Positions 24,744 through 33,417 of a stretch of DNA of 64,000 nucleotides are shown in pieces. Numbering within the stretch: position 1 is the first letter of the stretch; each line of letters starts with the position of its first letter. The notes beneath the pieces were generated by a model. It was not told the origin of the DNA. It did no database searches and worked only from the letters and a program-made list of their open reading frames with translations. The stretch lies in contig NZ_VFPH01000001.1 in the NCBI RefSeq assembly GCF_006717045.1, positions 186,001 through 250,000 of the forward strand. The letters are read 5' to 3'. Made by a program: the position numbers and the translations under genes. The DNA comes from Pseudonocardia cypriaca (GTDB lineage: Bacteria > Actinomycetota > Actinomycetes > Mycobacteriales > Pseudonocardiaceae).

Positions 24744-25409
24744 TCACGCAGGACGCTGCGGAACCATCCCGTTCTGGTAGGCCCACACCACCGTCTGCAG
24801 GCGGTCCCGCACACCGATCTTGGCCATCGCCCGCCCCAGGTGGGACTTCACCGTGCTCGTCTCGATGACGAGCTCCCGCGCGATCTCGGCGTTCGACATG
24901 CCCTGGGCGAGCAACCGCACGATGTCGGTCTCCCGGGCCGTCAGCTCGTGGGCAGCGTCGGCGGACGGTTGCGCGGGCCTGCGCCGGGCGAACTCGGCGA
25001 TCACACGGCGGGTGACGGACTGGTCGACGAGGCCCTGCCCGCGCGCGAGCCGCCGGACCGCGTCGATCAGGTCGTCGGGCTCGGTGTCCTTCAGGACGAA
25101 GCCGCTCGCACCGGCTTCCAGGGCGCCGAAGACGTACTCGTCGAGGTCGAACGTGGTCACCACGAGCACGGCGGGCGCAGACCCGCCGGGGTTGCCGGAG
25201 GTGATCTCGCGGGTGGCGGAGAGCCCGTCGCCCCCGGGCATGCGCACGTCCATGCAGACGACATCGGGGGCGAGGCGGCGGGCCAGCCGCACGGCCGTCG
25301 GGCCGTCGGCGCACTCGCCGACGACCTCGATGTCACCCGCGAGCTCGAGGATCACCCGGAACCCCGCTCGGACCACGGACTGGTCGTCGGCGAGCACAAC
25401 TCTGATCAC
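24744..25409 (-). CDS. NarL/LuxR-type response regulator
   Basis: A 221-residue response regulator. The receiver domain has the phospho-acceptor D54 in DVVCMDVRMPG and the Lys of FVLKDTEP; the LuxR HTH is LTARETDIVRLLAQGMSNAEIARELVIETSTVKSHLGRAMAKIG. GTG at 25409 overlaps the histidine kinase stop (GTGA), so both are coupled. It ends 19 nt before the TetR start but is probably a separate unit because of the TetR operator there. Confidence 0.93.
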   Translation of the reverse strand: MIRVVLADDQSVVRAGFRVILELAGDIEVVGECADGPTAVRLARRLAPDVVCMDVRMPGGDGLSATREITSGNPGGSAPAVLVVTTFDLDEYVFGALEAGASGFVLKDTEPDDLIDAVRRLARGQGLVDQSVTRRVIAEFARRRPAQPSADAAHELTARETDIVRLLAQGMSNAEIARELVIETSTVKSHLGRAMAKIGVRDRLQTVVWAYQNGMVPQRPA

Positions 25410-26761
25410 GGGGCCAGTCTCGTGCCCGGCTGCGGAACGGATCGGTGGGCCCCCGCGTGCGGCGACGTGGTCTCCCCGTCGAGCGGGAGGCGGAGCGACA
25501 CCCGCCACCCGCCCGACGGGGTCGGCCCGGCGTCCAGCGTCGCCCCGATCAGCTGCGCCCGCTCCTGCATCCCGGCCAGCCCGAACCCGCGGTTGACGCG
25601 AGGTCGATCCGGTGCGGGCCGGGCCTTGTTCTCGATCTCCAGCGAGACGTCGGCCGCTCCGTAGCGGAGGACGATGCGCGCCGGGGCGCCGGGCGCGTGC
25701 TCCCGGACGTTCGCGAGCGCCTCCTGCACGACCCGGTAGAACGTGACGTCCGCGATCGGCGGCAGCTCCACCGGCTCACCGTCCCGCACGAGCTCGACGG
25801 GTGTGCCGAGCTCGCGCGCCGTCCGCACGAGGCGGTCGAGGACGCCCAGCCCGGGCACCGGCGCCCCCTCGTCGTCCAGGTCCCCGCCCTCGGGCCCCCG
25901 GAGCGCGCCGACGACGAGGCGCAGGTTGTGCAGCGTCTCCCGGCCCTGAGCGCGGATCCACGCGGCCGCCTCCTTCGCCGCCTGCGGGTCCCGGTCGATG
26001 AGCCGCTCGACCACCGCCGCCTGCACGACCATGCCGGACAGGTGGTGCGCGGCGATGTCGTGCAGCTCGCGCGCCATCCGGGACCGTTCCAGCCCGATCG
26101 CCGCATCCGCCCTGGCACGCTGCGTCTCGACCGCCTCCGCCGCGCGCAACCGCTCGAGGCTGGCGTTCTGCCGGCGCGTGGCGATGTACGCGCCGAAGAG
26201 CGCGGACGCGGCGTACGTCAGCACGCCCGACACGAGCTGGCCGGCAACCGACGGCGCCGCGCTCTGGCCGGGGAGGAAGCTCACGAGCACGAGTCCGGCG
26301 CTCTCGAACAGCGTGACGGCGGCGACGACGCGGACCGCCCGGCGGGCCGGCAACAGCGCACCACACCCGTAGGCGGCGATCGCCGGCGCGAACCCGCGGA
26401 CGGCGGCGGCCGCCGGGAGCACGGCGAACAGCGCCACCTGCGGCAGCGCCACGAGCCACAGGCACAGCACGGGGTGCACGCGCCGGACGCACAGCAGGAG
26501 CGACTGCACCGCCGACAGGACGATCGCCGCGGACACCTGGAACGGCTCGAGCGCCAGGCCGGGGGTCTGCGTCGCTTCGGCGAACAGCAGCAGCAAGAGG
26601 CCGGTCGTGACGAGGCACAGCACCACCGCCAGCGCGCAGTCGCGCCGGAACCGGCCGATCAGGCCCATCCGCGTGAGCCGGGCGTCGGTCCACGCCGCCA
26701 ACCGGTCCGGCCAGCCGTACGCCGCGTCGGCCTCGGTGGGGCTGCAGGTCTGCGAGGTCAT
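25406..26761 (-). CDS. Sensor histidine kinase (HPK7/NarL-type)
   Basis: A 451-residue membrane kinase. Several transmembrane helices lie between residues 43 and 195, a short coiled linker follows, and the phospho-His is H234 in MARELHDIAAHHLSGMV (HisKA_3). The HATPase region carries VREHA and FGLAGMQERA. The lack of a large periplasmic loop suggests membrane or intramembrane sensing, as in antibiotic- or cell-wall-stress kinases. ATG at 26761 has GGTGA upstream. The upstream serine hydrolase ends 21 nt away on the same strand, so the three genes probably form an operon. Confidence 0.92.
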   Translation of the reverse strand: MTSQTCSPTEADAAYGWPDRLAAWTDARLTRMGLIGRFRRDCALAVVLCLVTTGLLLLLFAEATQTPGLALEPFQVSAAIVLSAVQSLLLCVRRVHPVLCLWLVALPQVALFAVLPAAAAVRGFAPAIAAYGCGALLPARRAVRVVAAVTLFESAGLVLVSFLPGQSAAPSVAGQLVSGVLTYAASALFGAYIATRRQNASLERLRAAEAVETQRARADAAIGLERSRMARELHDIAAHHLSGMVVQAAVVERLIDRDPQAAKEAAAWIRAQGRETLHNLRLVVGALRGPEGGDLDDEGAPVPGLGVLDRLVRTARELGTPVELVRDGEPVELPPIADVTFYRVVQEALANVREHAPGAPARIVLRYGAADVSLEIENKARPAPDRPRVNRGFGLAGMQERAQLIGATLDAGPTPSGGWRVSLRLPLDGETTSPHAGAHRSVPQPGTRLAP

Positions 26762-26781
26762 CGGGTCACCGGGATCCGCCG

Positions 26782-28749
26782 TCAGTAGGACACGTCGAGC
26801 GAGAGCAGGCCGAAGGCCTGCGCGAACCACGCGGTCCCCACCAGGGCCAGCAGCACCGACACGTTACCGAGAGTCCTGATCAGGCCCGGGCGGTACCGGA
26901 GGGAGGCGACCACGAGCAGGGCCGAGGGGAGCACCCCGATGAGCGCCACCAACTGGGCGCCCTGCACGACGCGGATGAACGCCTCGGGCACGTCCTGCAG
27001 TCCGGCGATCGTGAGCACGAGCGACGTCCAGCCCGCGAGGGCGAGCACGGCGGCTGCCGCGGCGATGCGGGTCAGGACGCGCGCCGCGCGGGCCGGCGTT
27101 GGAGCCGCCGGAACGCGGTAGCGGCGGCGGACGATCGCGCCGACCGGCCACACCAGCAGGCCGACGAGCAGGACGGCCGCCGACGCCATGAGCAGCGGCA
27201 GGACGACGCCAGCGTCGCGAGCGGGCTCCGCGCGCAGGAGCGTGAAGGCGGACTCGAAGCCGACCGCCTCGACGCGGTCGCCCTCCGCGCGCATCGTGAC
27301 GATCCGCCGGCCGCCGACCTCCTGCCACACCCAGGGTTCGACCTCCCGGTAGGCGGCCGGGTACAGGCTCAGCGGGCCGGGCGTGATGAGCACCGTCCCG
27401 TCCGGTCGCGCAGCGATGTGCGTCTGGCCCACGAGACCCAACGCGGTGAGGAAGTTGCTGAACGGCAGGCGCGCGCTCTCGTACGCGCCCTCGGCCATGG
27501 CGGCGTGGAGCGTAGCCGTCGACGTCGCGGGCCGCTGCATGGCGTCCGCGGCGGGGAAGTACCGGTCGGCGAACCCGTTCAGCACGGACTCCCGCAGCTC
27601 GAGGGTGTCCATCGGGCCGCGGCCCGCGCTGTTGAGCGTGACGAAGACGCCGGTCCGGTCGTCCGGGTAGAGCTGCATGTGCGAGTGGAAGAAGCCGGTG
27701 TCGCCGCCGTGCCCGACGATCCGGTGCCCGCCCCGGCTCTCGTCGAACAGGCCGAGGGTCATGCGGGGGCCGGCGGCCAGCGTGCCGAGGCCGGCCGGGT
27801 CGGGGGCGGGCTGCTTCATCAGCGCCAGGGTGTCGGGGCGGAGCAGGGCCGGCGCCCGCCCGGGCTCGCCGAGCTGGGCGAGCATGAACCGGCCCATGTC
27901 GGTCGCGGTCGCCGACAGGGCACCGGCGGGAGCGGGACCGACCATCTCGAAGGGGCCGGCCGGGTCGGAGCTGGTGGGGTAGCCGCGGGATAGCCGGTCG
28001 GCGAGGTGCAGCGGCAACGGCTGCGCGAAGCTCGACGAGGTCATGCCGGCCGGGGCGACCACGTCGCGGTCGACGTAGGAGGTGAACGGCATCCCGCTCA
28101 CGCGCTCCACGACGTAGCCCGCGAGCGCGTAGCCGTAGTTGGAGTACGAGGGGACCGTCCCCGGCTCGAACACCTGCTCCGGCGGTTCCACGGCGACGGT
28201 GTCGCGCAGGTCCGGCGGGGAAGCGCCGAAGGTCAGAACGCCCTTGATCCGCTCCTCGAACCCGGCCGTGTGCGTCAGGAGGTGGCGCATCGTGATGGGC
28301 CCGTCGAACGTCCGGGGGAGGGGGAAGTCGAGATAGCGCTGCACGTCGGCGTCGAGGTCGATCCGCCCCTGCTCGACCTGCTGCAGCACGGCGGTCGCGA
28401 CGAAGACCTTCGAGATCGACCCGACCCGGAAGAGCGTCCGATCGGCATCGACCGGGCGTGGTTCGCCGCCGTCGGAGCCGGTGTCGGCGTACCCGTAACC
28501 GCGGGCGGTGAGCACCTGCCCGTCGTGCACCACGGTGACCGCCGCCCCCGCGACGCCGGACCGTTGGAGGGCGGCCGGGAGCAGCCCGTCCAGCCACGCG
28601 TCGACGTCCGGCCCGGTCAGGTCCGCAGCGCGCGGGGCGGGGATCGGCGGAGCGGGGGTCGTTGCCGCCGGGGCGCTGCAGCCGCTCAGCAGCGCCACGA
28701 CGGCGCAGGCGGCGGCCAGCGCCGCCAGCCGGGCGCGGATCGATTTCAT
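26782..28749 (-). CDS. Serine hydrolase (beta-lactamase/class C fold) lipoprotein with C-terminal membrane helices
   Basis: A 655-residue exported protein. The signal peptide ends in lipobox LSGC (C24). The beta-lactamase-related domain has the SxxK motif S111-I-S-K114, the YxN-type YSNYGYALAG and a late HGG in IVGHGGDTG. About residues 520-655 form several transmembrane helices, an unusual addition. Such proteins range from esterases to D-amino-acid peptidases; resistance is not implied. ATG at 28749 starts the signal peptide. Same strand as the HK/RR pair just downstream, which suggests envelope-stress sensing. Confidence 0.87.
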   Translation of the reverse strand: MKSIRARLAALAAACAVVALLSGCSAPAATTPAPPIPAPRAADLTGPDVDAWLDGLLPAALQRSGVAGAAVTVVHDGQVLTARGYGYADTGSDGGEPRPVDADRTLFRVGSISKVFVATAVLQQVEQGRIDLDADVQRYLDFPLPRTFDGPITMRHLLTHTAGFEERIKGVLTFGASPPDLRDTVAVEPPEQVFEPGTVPSYSNYGYALAGYVVERVSGMPFTSYVDRDVVAPAGMTSSSFAQPLPLHLADRLSRGYPTSSDPAGPFEMVGPAPAGALSATATDMGRFMLAQLGEPGRAPALLRPDTLALMKQPAPDPAGLGTLAAGPRMTLGLFDESRGGHRIVGHGGDTGFFHSHMQLYPDDRTGVFVTLNSAGRGPMDTLELRESVLNGFADRYFPAADAMQRPATSTATLHAAMAEGAYESARLPFSNFLTALGLVGQTHIAARPDGTVLITPGPLSLYPAAYREVEPWVWQEVGGRRIVTMRAEGDRVEAVGFESAFTLLRAEPARDAGVVLPLLMASAAVLLVGLLVWPVGAIVRRRYRVPAAPTPARAARVLTRIAAAAAVLALAGWTSLVLTIAGLQDVPEAFIRVVQGAQLVALIGVLPSALLVVASLRYRPGLIRTLGNVSVLLALVGTAWFAQAFGLLSLDVSY

Positions 28750-28807
28750 GCTTCGAGCCTGTCGGGGCAGGCCCGCGCACACATCCTGCTCAGGCCCCCA
28801 GTCGGGC

Positions 28808-30103
28808 CTACGACCTTCGGAGGATGTGGTTCGACGAGGGTCGCAACGTCGCCCGCTTCCGCTCCAGCAGTTCCCGCTCGCGCGCGTTGCCGCACAGGCC
28901 TGCAGCACGTGCCAGCTCGATGCGCGCCTCCTCGGTGCGGCCCAGCCGGGCGAGCAGCTCCTCGCGGACGCTCGGCAGCAGGTGGGACCCGGAGAGCGCG
29001 TCGGTGGCGGCGAGGTCGTCGACGACGCGCAGGGCAGCCGCGGGGCCCTCGGCCATCGAGATCGCGACCGCGCGGTTGAGCTCGACGACGGGGGAGGGGG
29101 CGAGCCGGCCGAGGGCGTCGTAGAGCAGGACGATCCGCTCCCAGTCCGTCTCCGCGACCGACGGCGCGGCCGCATGGCACTCGGCGATGGCGGCCTGCAG
29201 CCCGTATGCGCCCAACCCGCGCCCGACGCTTCCGGCGCGGGCGAGCAGCGCGCGCCCGCGCCCGATCGCGGCCCGGTCCCACCGCCCGCGGTCCTGCTGC
29301 TCGAGGAGCACCGGCTCGCCGTCGGGGCCGGTGCGGGCCGGGAACCGTGCGGCGGTCAGCTCCAGCAGCGCGAGCAGGCCGAGGACCTCTGGCTCGTCCG
29401 GCATCAGGCGCGCGAGGATCCGCGCCGTCCGGATCGCGTCGTGGGCGAGATCGGTGCGGATCAGCTCCGGCCCCGACGTCGCGGTCGACCCTTCGGTGAA
29501 GATCACGTACACGACGCTCAGCACGGAGCCCAGCCGTTCGCGGCGCTCGTCCGGCGGCGGCACCTCGAACGGCACCCGCGCCGCGGCGAGCGTCTTCTTG
29601 GCGCGGGTGATCCGCGCCTGCACGGTGGCCGTCGGCACCAGGAACGCGCGGGCGATCTCGTCGCTGGACAGGCCGCCGATCACGCGCAGCGTCAGCGCCA
29701 CCCTCGCCTCCCGCGACAGCACCGGGTGGCACGCGATGAACGCGAGGGCGAGCACGTCGTCGTCGAGCTGGTCGGGGTCGAAGAGCACATCGGCGTCGGG
29801 CGATCCGCCACCCTCGTCCAGCACACGGGCGAGGGTGGCGTACCGGTCGTCGAGCGCCGACCGGCGGCGGAACCCGTCGATCGCGCGGCGGCGGCCCACG
29901 GTGAGCAGCCAGCCGGCCGGGTTGCCGGGCACACCGTCGATCGGCCACGTGACCAGCGCCTCCGCGAGCGCCTCCTGTGCGAGGTCCTCGGCGAGCGCGA
30001 AGTCCCCGGTGTAGCGGGCGAGGGCGCCGACGATCCGGGCGGACTCGATCCGCCAGACCGCCTCGACCGCCCGCCGCCCGCTCGCCGCGTCCGCCCGGCT
30101 CAC
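28808..30103 (-). CDS. ECF42-type RNA polymerase sigma factor
   Basis: A 431-residue sigma factor. Sigma-2 is in ALARYTGDFALAEDLAQEALAEAL...GWLLTVGRRRAIDGFRRR; sigma-4 is in LTLRVIGGLSSDEIARAFLVPTATVQARITRAKKTL. The linker DERRERLGSVLSVVYVIFTEG and a roughly 200-residue TPR-like C-terminus are ECF42 marks, and these sigmas lack a classical anti-sigma. GTG at 30103 overlaps the YCII stop (GTGA). The YCII/DGPF gene immediately upstream and a matching promoter at 30570-30596 support ECF42 and suggest autoregulation. Confidence 0.92.
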   Translation of the reverse strand: MSRADAASGRRAVEAVWRIESARIVGALARYTGDFALAEDLAQEALAEALVTWPIDGVPGNPAGWLLTVGRRRAIDGFRRRSALDDRYATLARVLDEGGGSPDADVLFDPDQLDDDVLALAFIACHPVLSREARVALTLRVIGGLSSDEIARAFLVPTATVQARITRAKKTLAAARVPFEVPPPDERRERLGSVLSVVYVIFTEGSTATSGPELIRTDLAHDAIRTARILARLMPDEPEVLGLLALLELTAARFPARTGPDGEPVLLEQQDRGRWDRAAIGRGRALLARAGSVGRGLGAYGLQAAIAECHAAAPSVAETDWERIVLLYDALGRLAPSPVVELNRAVAISMAEGPAAALRVVDDLAATDALSGSHLLPSVREELLARLGRTEEARIELARAAGLCGNARERELLERKRATLRPSSNHILRRS

Positions 30104-30519
30104 AGCTGGCCCGTGGCCTCCCGCCACGCCCGCTCCTTCTGGATCCACTCGTTGTCCTGCGGCAGCTCGTCGATGCTCGTCACCCGCCGGATCTCGGCCT
30201 TCACCCCGGGCCCGGTCATCGGAGCCCGCTTCGCCCACTCGACTGCCTCCTCCCTCGACGCGACGTCGAGGATCCAGAACCCGCCGAACAGCTCCTTCGT
30301 CTCGCCGTACGGTCCGTCCGTCACGACGGGGGTCTCCGACGAGTAGTCGACCACCACACCCTCCGAGGCGTCGGCGAGCCCTTCGGCGGCGACGAGGACC
30401 CCGGCCTGGATCATCTCGTTGTTGAACCGGCCCATCGTCTCGACGATCTGGTCGAAGTCGACGTCCGCGAACGCCGCGAAGGACTCGTCGGTCGCGCGCA
30501 TGATCAGCATGTATTTCAC
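30100..30519 (-). CDS. YCII/DGPF-domain protein, partner of ECF42
   Basis: A 139-residue YCII-fold protein with the DGPF-type motif VVTDGPYGETKELFGGFWILD. The family pairs with ECF42 sigma factors; the molecular role is unknown and may be redox or metal related. GTG at 30519 is preferred over ATG at 30525 because GGAGGA sits 6 nt before it and the protein then starts MKYMLIMRATDE like its relatives. It is probably the first gene of the ECF42 operon and a target of the sigma factor. Confidence 0.88.
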   Translation of the reverse strand: MKYMLIMRATDESFAAFADVDFDQIVETMGRFNNEMIQAGVLVAAEGLADASEGVVVDYSSETPVVTDGPYGETKELFGGFWILDVASREEAVEWAKRAPMTGPGVKAEIRRVTSIDELPQDNEWIQKERAWREATGQL

Positions 30520-30569
30520 GGTCATTCCTCCGGGTACGGGGGTCCGGTCCGGACCCTCTCACCTCCCAG

Positions 30570-30596
30570 GTCGAACGGGGAGGCGCCGGATCGACA
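30570..30596 (-). promoter_or_regulatory. Candidate ECF42-dependent promoter of the YCII-sigma operon
   Basis: On the minus strand TGTCGA (30591-30596), a 17-nt spacer and CGAC (30570-30573). This fits the ECF42 promoter reported for Streptomyces venezuelae (TGTCGA at -35, CGA/TC at -10), as I recall it. The leader to the YCII start is about 45 nt. Confidence 0.6.
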
Positions 30597-30669
30597 CCGC
30601 CGTCGCACCTCTCGACGGGACCACCGCTTCGGGGGTCCTGGACCTCGCCCCGGGCCTCGGGCGATGGCC

Positions 30670-30699
30670 TTGTCCCCCCGGTCGGACCGGTAATAGCGT
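30670..30699 (+). promoter_or_regulatory. Promoter TTGTCC-N18-TAGCGT, leaderless start of MDMPI gene
   Basis: TTGTCC (30670-30675), 18 nt, and TAGCGT (30694-30699) ending 6 nt before the GTG at 30706. No Shine-Dalgarno is present. This is the best complete sigma-A-like promoter among the leaderless starts in the window. Confidence 0.5.
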
Positions 30700-30705
30700 G
30701 CCGTA

Positions 30706-31359
30706 GTGGATCTCTTCGCACGCTCCTGGACGGCGTTGCGCACGGCGGTGGCCGAAACGCCGGACGAGGACTTCGAGCGGCCGTCCGGCTGCACCGGCTG
30801 GCTCGTGCGGGACCTGGTGTGCCACCTCGTCATCGACGCCCAGGACGTCCTGATCACCCTGGTCACGCCGGCCGAGGCCGAACCGACGGTGGACGCGGTC
30901 ACCTACTGGAAGCTCGTCGACCCCCCGACGGGCGACGACCCGCTCGCCGCCCTGATCCCCCGGCTGGCCGCGGCCTACGGCGCCCCCGCGCTGCTCAGAC
31001 ACCACCTCGACGACCTCGGCTCCGCCGCCGGACGCGCCGCCGCGCTCGCCGATCCCACCCTCCGCGTCAGCACGCAGAACGAGGTGCTGACCGTCGGGGA
31101 CTACCTGTCCGCATACGTGCTCGAGTGGACCCTGCACCACCTCGACCTGATCGCCCACCTGCCGTCGGCGGCCGAGCCGCCTGCCGAGACGCTCGCGGCG
31201 ACCCGCGCCATCGTGGAGAAGATCGCCGGCACCCCGTTCCCGTCGTCGTTCTCCGACACGGACGCACTGCTGGTCGGCACCGGACGCCGCGCACCGACCG
31301 ACGCGGAGGAGTCCGAGCTGGGGGACCTGGCGGCGAGGCTGCCGTTCGTCCTCGGCTGA
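30706..31359 (+). CDS. Maleylpyruvate isomerase N-terminal (DinB/MDMPI) domain protein
   Basis: A 217-residue helical-bundle protein of the MDMPI_N/TIGR03083 family, part of the DinB superfamily of metal-binding, mycothiol-linked enzymes. The segments GCTGWLVRDLVCHLVIDAQD and VLEWTLHHLDLIAHL carry His ligands in the usual places. The substrate is unknown; mycothiol-dependent isomerase or thiol transfer is the family theme. A GTG start, with a complete promoter exactly upstream. Confidence 0.82.
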   Translation: MDLFARSWTALRTAVAETPDEDFERPSGCTGWLVRDLVCHLVIDAQDVLITLVTPAEAEPTVDAVTYWKLVDPPTGDDPLAALIPRLAAAYGAPALLRHHLDDLGSAAGRAAALADPTLRVSTQNEVLTVGDYLSAYVLEWTLHHLDLIAHLPSAAEPPAETLAATRAIVEKIAGTPFPSSFSDTDALLVGTGRRAPTDAEESELGDLAARLPFVLG

Positions 31360-31389
31360 TCACACCGGGGTGGGCCCCGCGTCCCGGGC

Positions 31390-31743
31390 TCAGCCGCCCG
31401 CGTCGGGGTGCTGCTCACCCCACACGAGCATGGCGTGCAAGATCCCGCTCAGGCTGTGCCCCTGCTCGGTCAGCTCGTAGACCACCCGCGGGGGCACCTC
31501 GGCGTACACCGTGCGCGTCAGGATGCCCTGGTGCTCCAGAGCGCGCAGGCGGTCGGTGAGCGTCTTCGCGCTCGGGCTGCTGAGAGCGGACCGGATCTCG
31601 CCGAAGCGTTTGGGGCCGGTCAGCAGCTCCCGGACGATCAACGTGGTCCACTTGCCATCCAGCACCTTGAGCGTGCGCTCCACCCCGCAGCCGGCAGGGC
31701 GTCCCGCAGATCGTTCGAGCAGCTCGGAGACAATGGTTTCCAC
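31390..31743 (-). CDS. HxlR-family winged-helix regulator
   Basis: A 117-residue HxlR regulator: CGVERTLKVLDGKWTTLIVRELLTGPKRFGEIRSALSSPSAKTLTDRLRALEHQGILTRTVY, then VVYELTEQGHSL. The N-terminal Cys before the HTH is the redox-type Cys of the family. GTG at 31743 is chosen since it lies 6 nt after TATAGT; any longer start runs antisense through the next gene. Divergent from the NmrA-like gene, its probable target. Confidence 0.9.
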   Translation of the reverse strand: METIVSELLERSAGRPAGCGVERTLKVLDGKWTTLIVRELLTGPKRFGEIRSALSSPSAKTLTDRLRALEHQGILTRTVYAEVPPRVVYELTEQGHSLSGILHAMLVWGEQHPDAGG

Positions 31744-31749
31744 GGGGAA

Positions 31750-31755
31750 ACTATA
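31750..31755 (-). promoter_or_regulatory. -10 element TATAGT, leaderless start of HxlR gene
   Basis: TATAGT on the minus strand ends 6 nt before the GTG at 31743, without a Shine-Dalgarno. The surrounding ACTATATAAAGT is a near-palindrome in the divergent gap and could also be the regulator's site. Confidence 0.5.
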
Positions 31756-31787
31756 TAAAGTCCTGGGTACTGCTTCACCTGTGCTCC

Positions 31788-31793
31788 TAACGT
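31788..31793 (+). promoter_or_regulatory. -10 element TAACGT, leaderless start of NmrA-like gene
   Basis: TAACGT ends 7 nt before the ATG at 31801. No Shine-Dalgarno precedes the ATG. Confidence 0.35.
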
Positions 31794-31800
31794 CCGCCGC

Positions 31801-32667
31801 ATGAGCACATCCACAGTCGTCGTCCACGGTGCAGCGGGCACCCAGGGCGCCGCGATCGTCCGCCGTCTCGTCGCCGCGGGGCATCGGGTCCGCGCGGTGG
31901 TCCGCCGAACGCCCGCGGCCGGGGTGCACCCGCAGGTGACACCGGCCGTCGCCGACCTCCTCGACCCCGCCGCGCTCGTCGACGCCTACCTCGGGGCCGA
32001 TGCGGTCGTCGTGCAGCTCCCGCTGGTGTTCGCGGCCGACACGGCCGTGCCGCAGGCCCGGGCCGTGCTCGACGCGCTGCGCAAGGCCGCCGTGCCCCGC
32101 GTGGTGTTCAACGCCGGAGCCGCGCTCGCACCGGAGCCCGTCGGCGTGCCGTTCGTGGACGCGCGAGTCCTGCTCGCGGCCGAGCTGGCGGATGCGGTGC
32201 CGCACGCGAGCGTCGTGGCCCCGGCGAGCACCTACATGGAGAACATCGCCGCGCCGTGGTCGTGGCCGCTCGTCGGAGCCGGGCAGCTCGCGTATCCGCT
32301 CCCGGCGAGCCTGCCCAACCCGTGGCTCGCCCTCGACGACCTCGGCGCGGCCGTCGTGGAACTGCTGTCCTCGCCGGTCCCGCCGCCCTTCCAGGTCGTC
32401 GCGGGGCCCCAGGCGCTCACCGGCGAGGAGGCCGCCGCGGAGCTCGCGCTCGCGCTGGACCGGCCGGTCCGCTGGCGCACCGTCGAGCCGGGCGAGTACG
32501 AGCGGATGCTCGCGCCGCACCTGGGACCCGAGGCGGCCGCGGGCGTCGCCGCCGCATACGCCCCGCGGCCCCCGGGGGCCGTACAGGCTCCGCCAGCCGA
32601 CCCGGCCGTCGTCGTCACCGGCACCACCACGCTCCGCGAGTGGGCGGCGGGGCAGGGCAGGCCATGA
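31801..32667 (+). CDS. NmrA-like NAD(P)-binding protein
   Basis: A 288-residue NmrA/atypical SDR protein. VVVHGAAGTQGAAIVRRLVAAGHRVRAVVRR is the dinucleotide site (GxxGxxG), and the catalytic YxxxK is absent, so it is either a quinone-oxidoreductase-like enzyme (QOR2/AzoB type) or a redox sensor. Divergent from an HxlR regulator with 57 nt between the starts; HxlR-NmrA pairs typically respond to electrophiles or quinones. Confidence 0.86.
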   Translation: MSTSTVVVHGAAGTQGAAIVRRLVAAGHRVRAVVRRTPAAGVHPQVTPAVADLLDPAALVDAYLGADAVVVQLPLVFAADTAVPQARAVLDALRKAAVPRVVFNAGAALAPEPVGVPFVDARVLLAAELADAVPHASVVAPASTYMENIAAPWSWPLVGAGQLAYPLPASLPNPWLALDDLGAAVVELLSSPVPPPFQVVAGPQALTGEEAAAELALALDRPVRWRTVEPGEYERMLAPHLGPEAAAGVAAAYAPRPPGAVQAPPADPAVVVTGTTTLREWAAGQGRP

Positions 32668-32716
32668 GGCCGTTGTGATCGGACAACGTCCCGCTGGCCG
32701 GCCCGACCCGCGGACG

Positions 32717-32722
32717 TAGATT
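32717..32722 (+). promoter_or_regulatory. -10 element TAGATT, leaderless start of lipoprotein gene
   Basis: TAGATT ends 7 nt before the ATG at 32730, with no Shine-Dalgarno in between. Confidence 0.4.
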
Positions 32723-32729
32723 CCTGGTC

Positions 32730-33302
32730 ATGCATCAGACCCGCCTTCTGTGGGCCGCGCTCTGCGTGCTCGCCGTATCGGCCTGCTCGGTGTCCGTCCA
32801 GGGCGAGGCCGAGCCCGCTGACCGGTCGGCACCCCCCGCGTCGGCAGCTCCCGGCGGGGAGCGGTCGGCCGATCGCGTGCTGCAGGTCGATGCGGCTTGT
32901 CCGTTGCTCGACGGCGGGAAGGTGGGCGCGACGCTCGGCGGCGAGCCGGCGCGTGCCGTCGAGCAGCCCGTGGAGGAGAAGGCCGACGGCACGCGGACGA
33001 TGTATTGCATGTACCAGGTGAGCGAGCGCTCTGCCGTGGCGCTGCTCCAGTTCACGGTGCTGCCCGGTGAGGCGTCCCCGTCGGAGATCATCGCGCGGGT
33101 GTCGGCGGGGGGCGAGGGCGACGGCGAGCCGGTCGAGGGGCTCGGCGAGGCCGCGGTCCTGACCAGGGATGGCGAAACCATGGAGCTCAGCTCGGCGTTC
33201 ACCGCAGGAGGAATGTCCGTTCTCACGTCGCTGACCGCGTCCAAGGCCGCCACCAAGGACATGATCCAGCCGCTGCTCGTCGAGGTCATCGACCAGTTCT
33301 GA
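32730..33302 (+). CDS. Secreted lipoprotein (DUF3558-like)
   Basis: A 190-residue lipoprotein. The signal peptide is LLWAALCVLAVSAC with C19 as lipidation site. Residues 25-55 are low complexity (Pro/Ala/Ser). The mature part has paired Cys (ACPLLDGG and MYCMYQ) as in DUF3558-type actinobacterial cell-surface lipoproteins. Function unknown. It stands alone, with a weak CCCCG/CGGGG hairpin at 33355-33370 after it. Confidence 0.75.
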   Translation: MHQTRLLWAALCVLAVSACSVSVQGEAEPADRSAPPASAAPGGERSADRVLQVDAACPLLDGGKVGATLGGEPARAVEQPVEEKADGTRTMYCMYQVSERSAVALLQFTVLPGEASPSEIIARVSAGGEGDGEPVEGLGEAAVLTRDGETMELSSAFTAGGMSVLTSLTASKAATKDMIQPLLVEVIDQF

Positions 33303-33417
33303 ACGACCCGCGAGCAGCCGGAAACCGGAATCAGAACAAGATCAGGTGCGTGATCCCCGTCCGGGCGGGGCGTCGAGGACACCGAACCGAACGTCGATCA
33401 GGACCGTGTGACTCGAC

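Noticed and set aside
22803..28749. A possible antibiotic biosynthetic cluster (glycosyltransferase, two-component system, hydrolase)
   Set aside because: No polyketide, peptide or terpene synthase gene is in the window. The glycosyltransferase fits a detoxification role.
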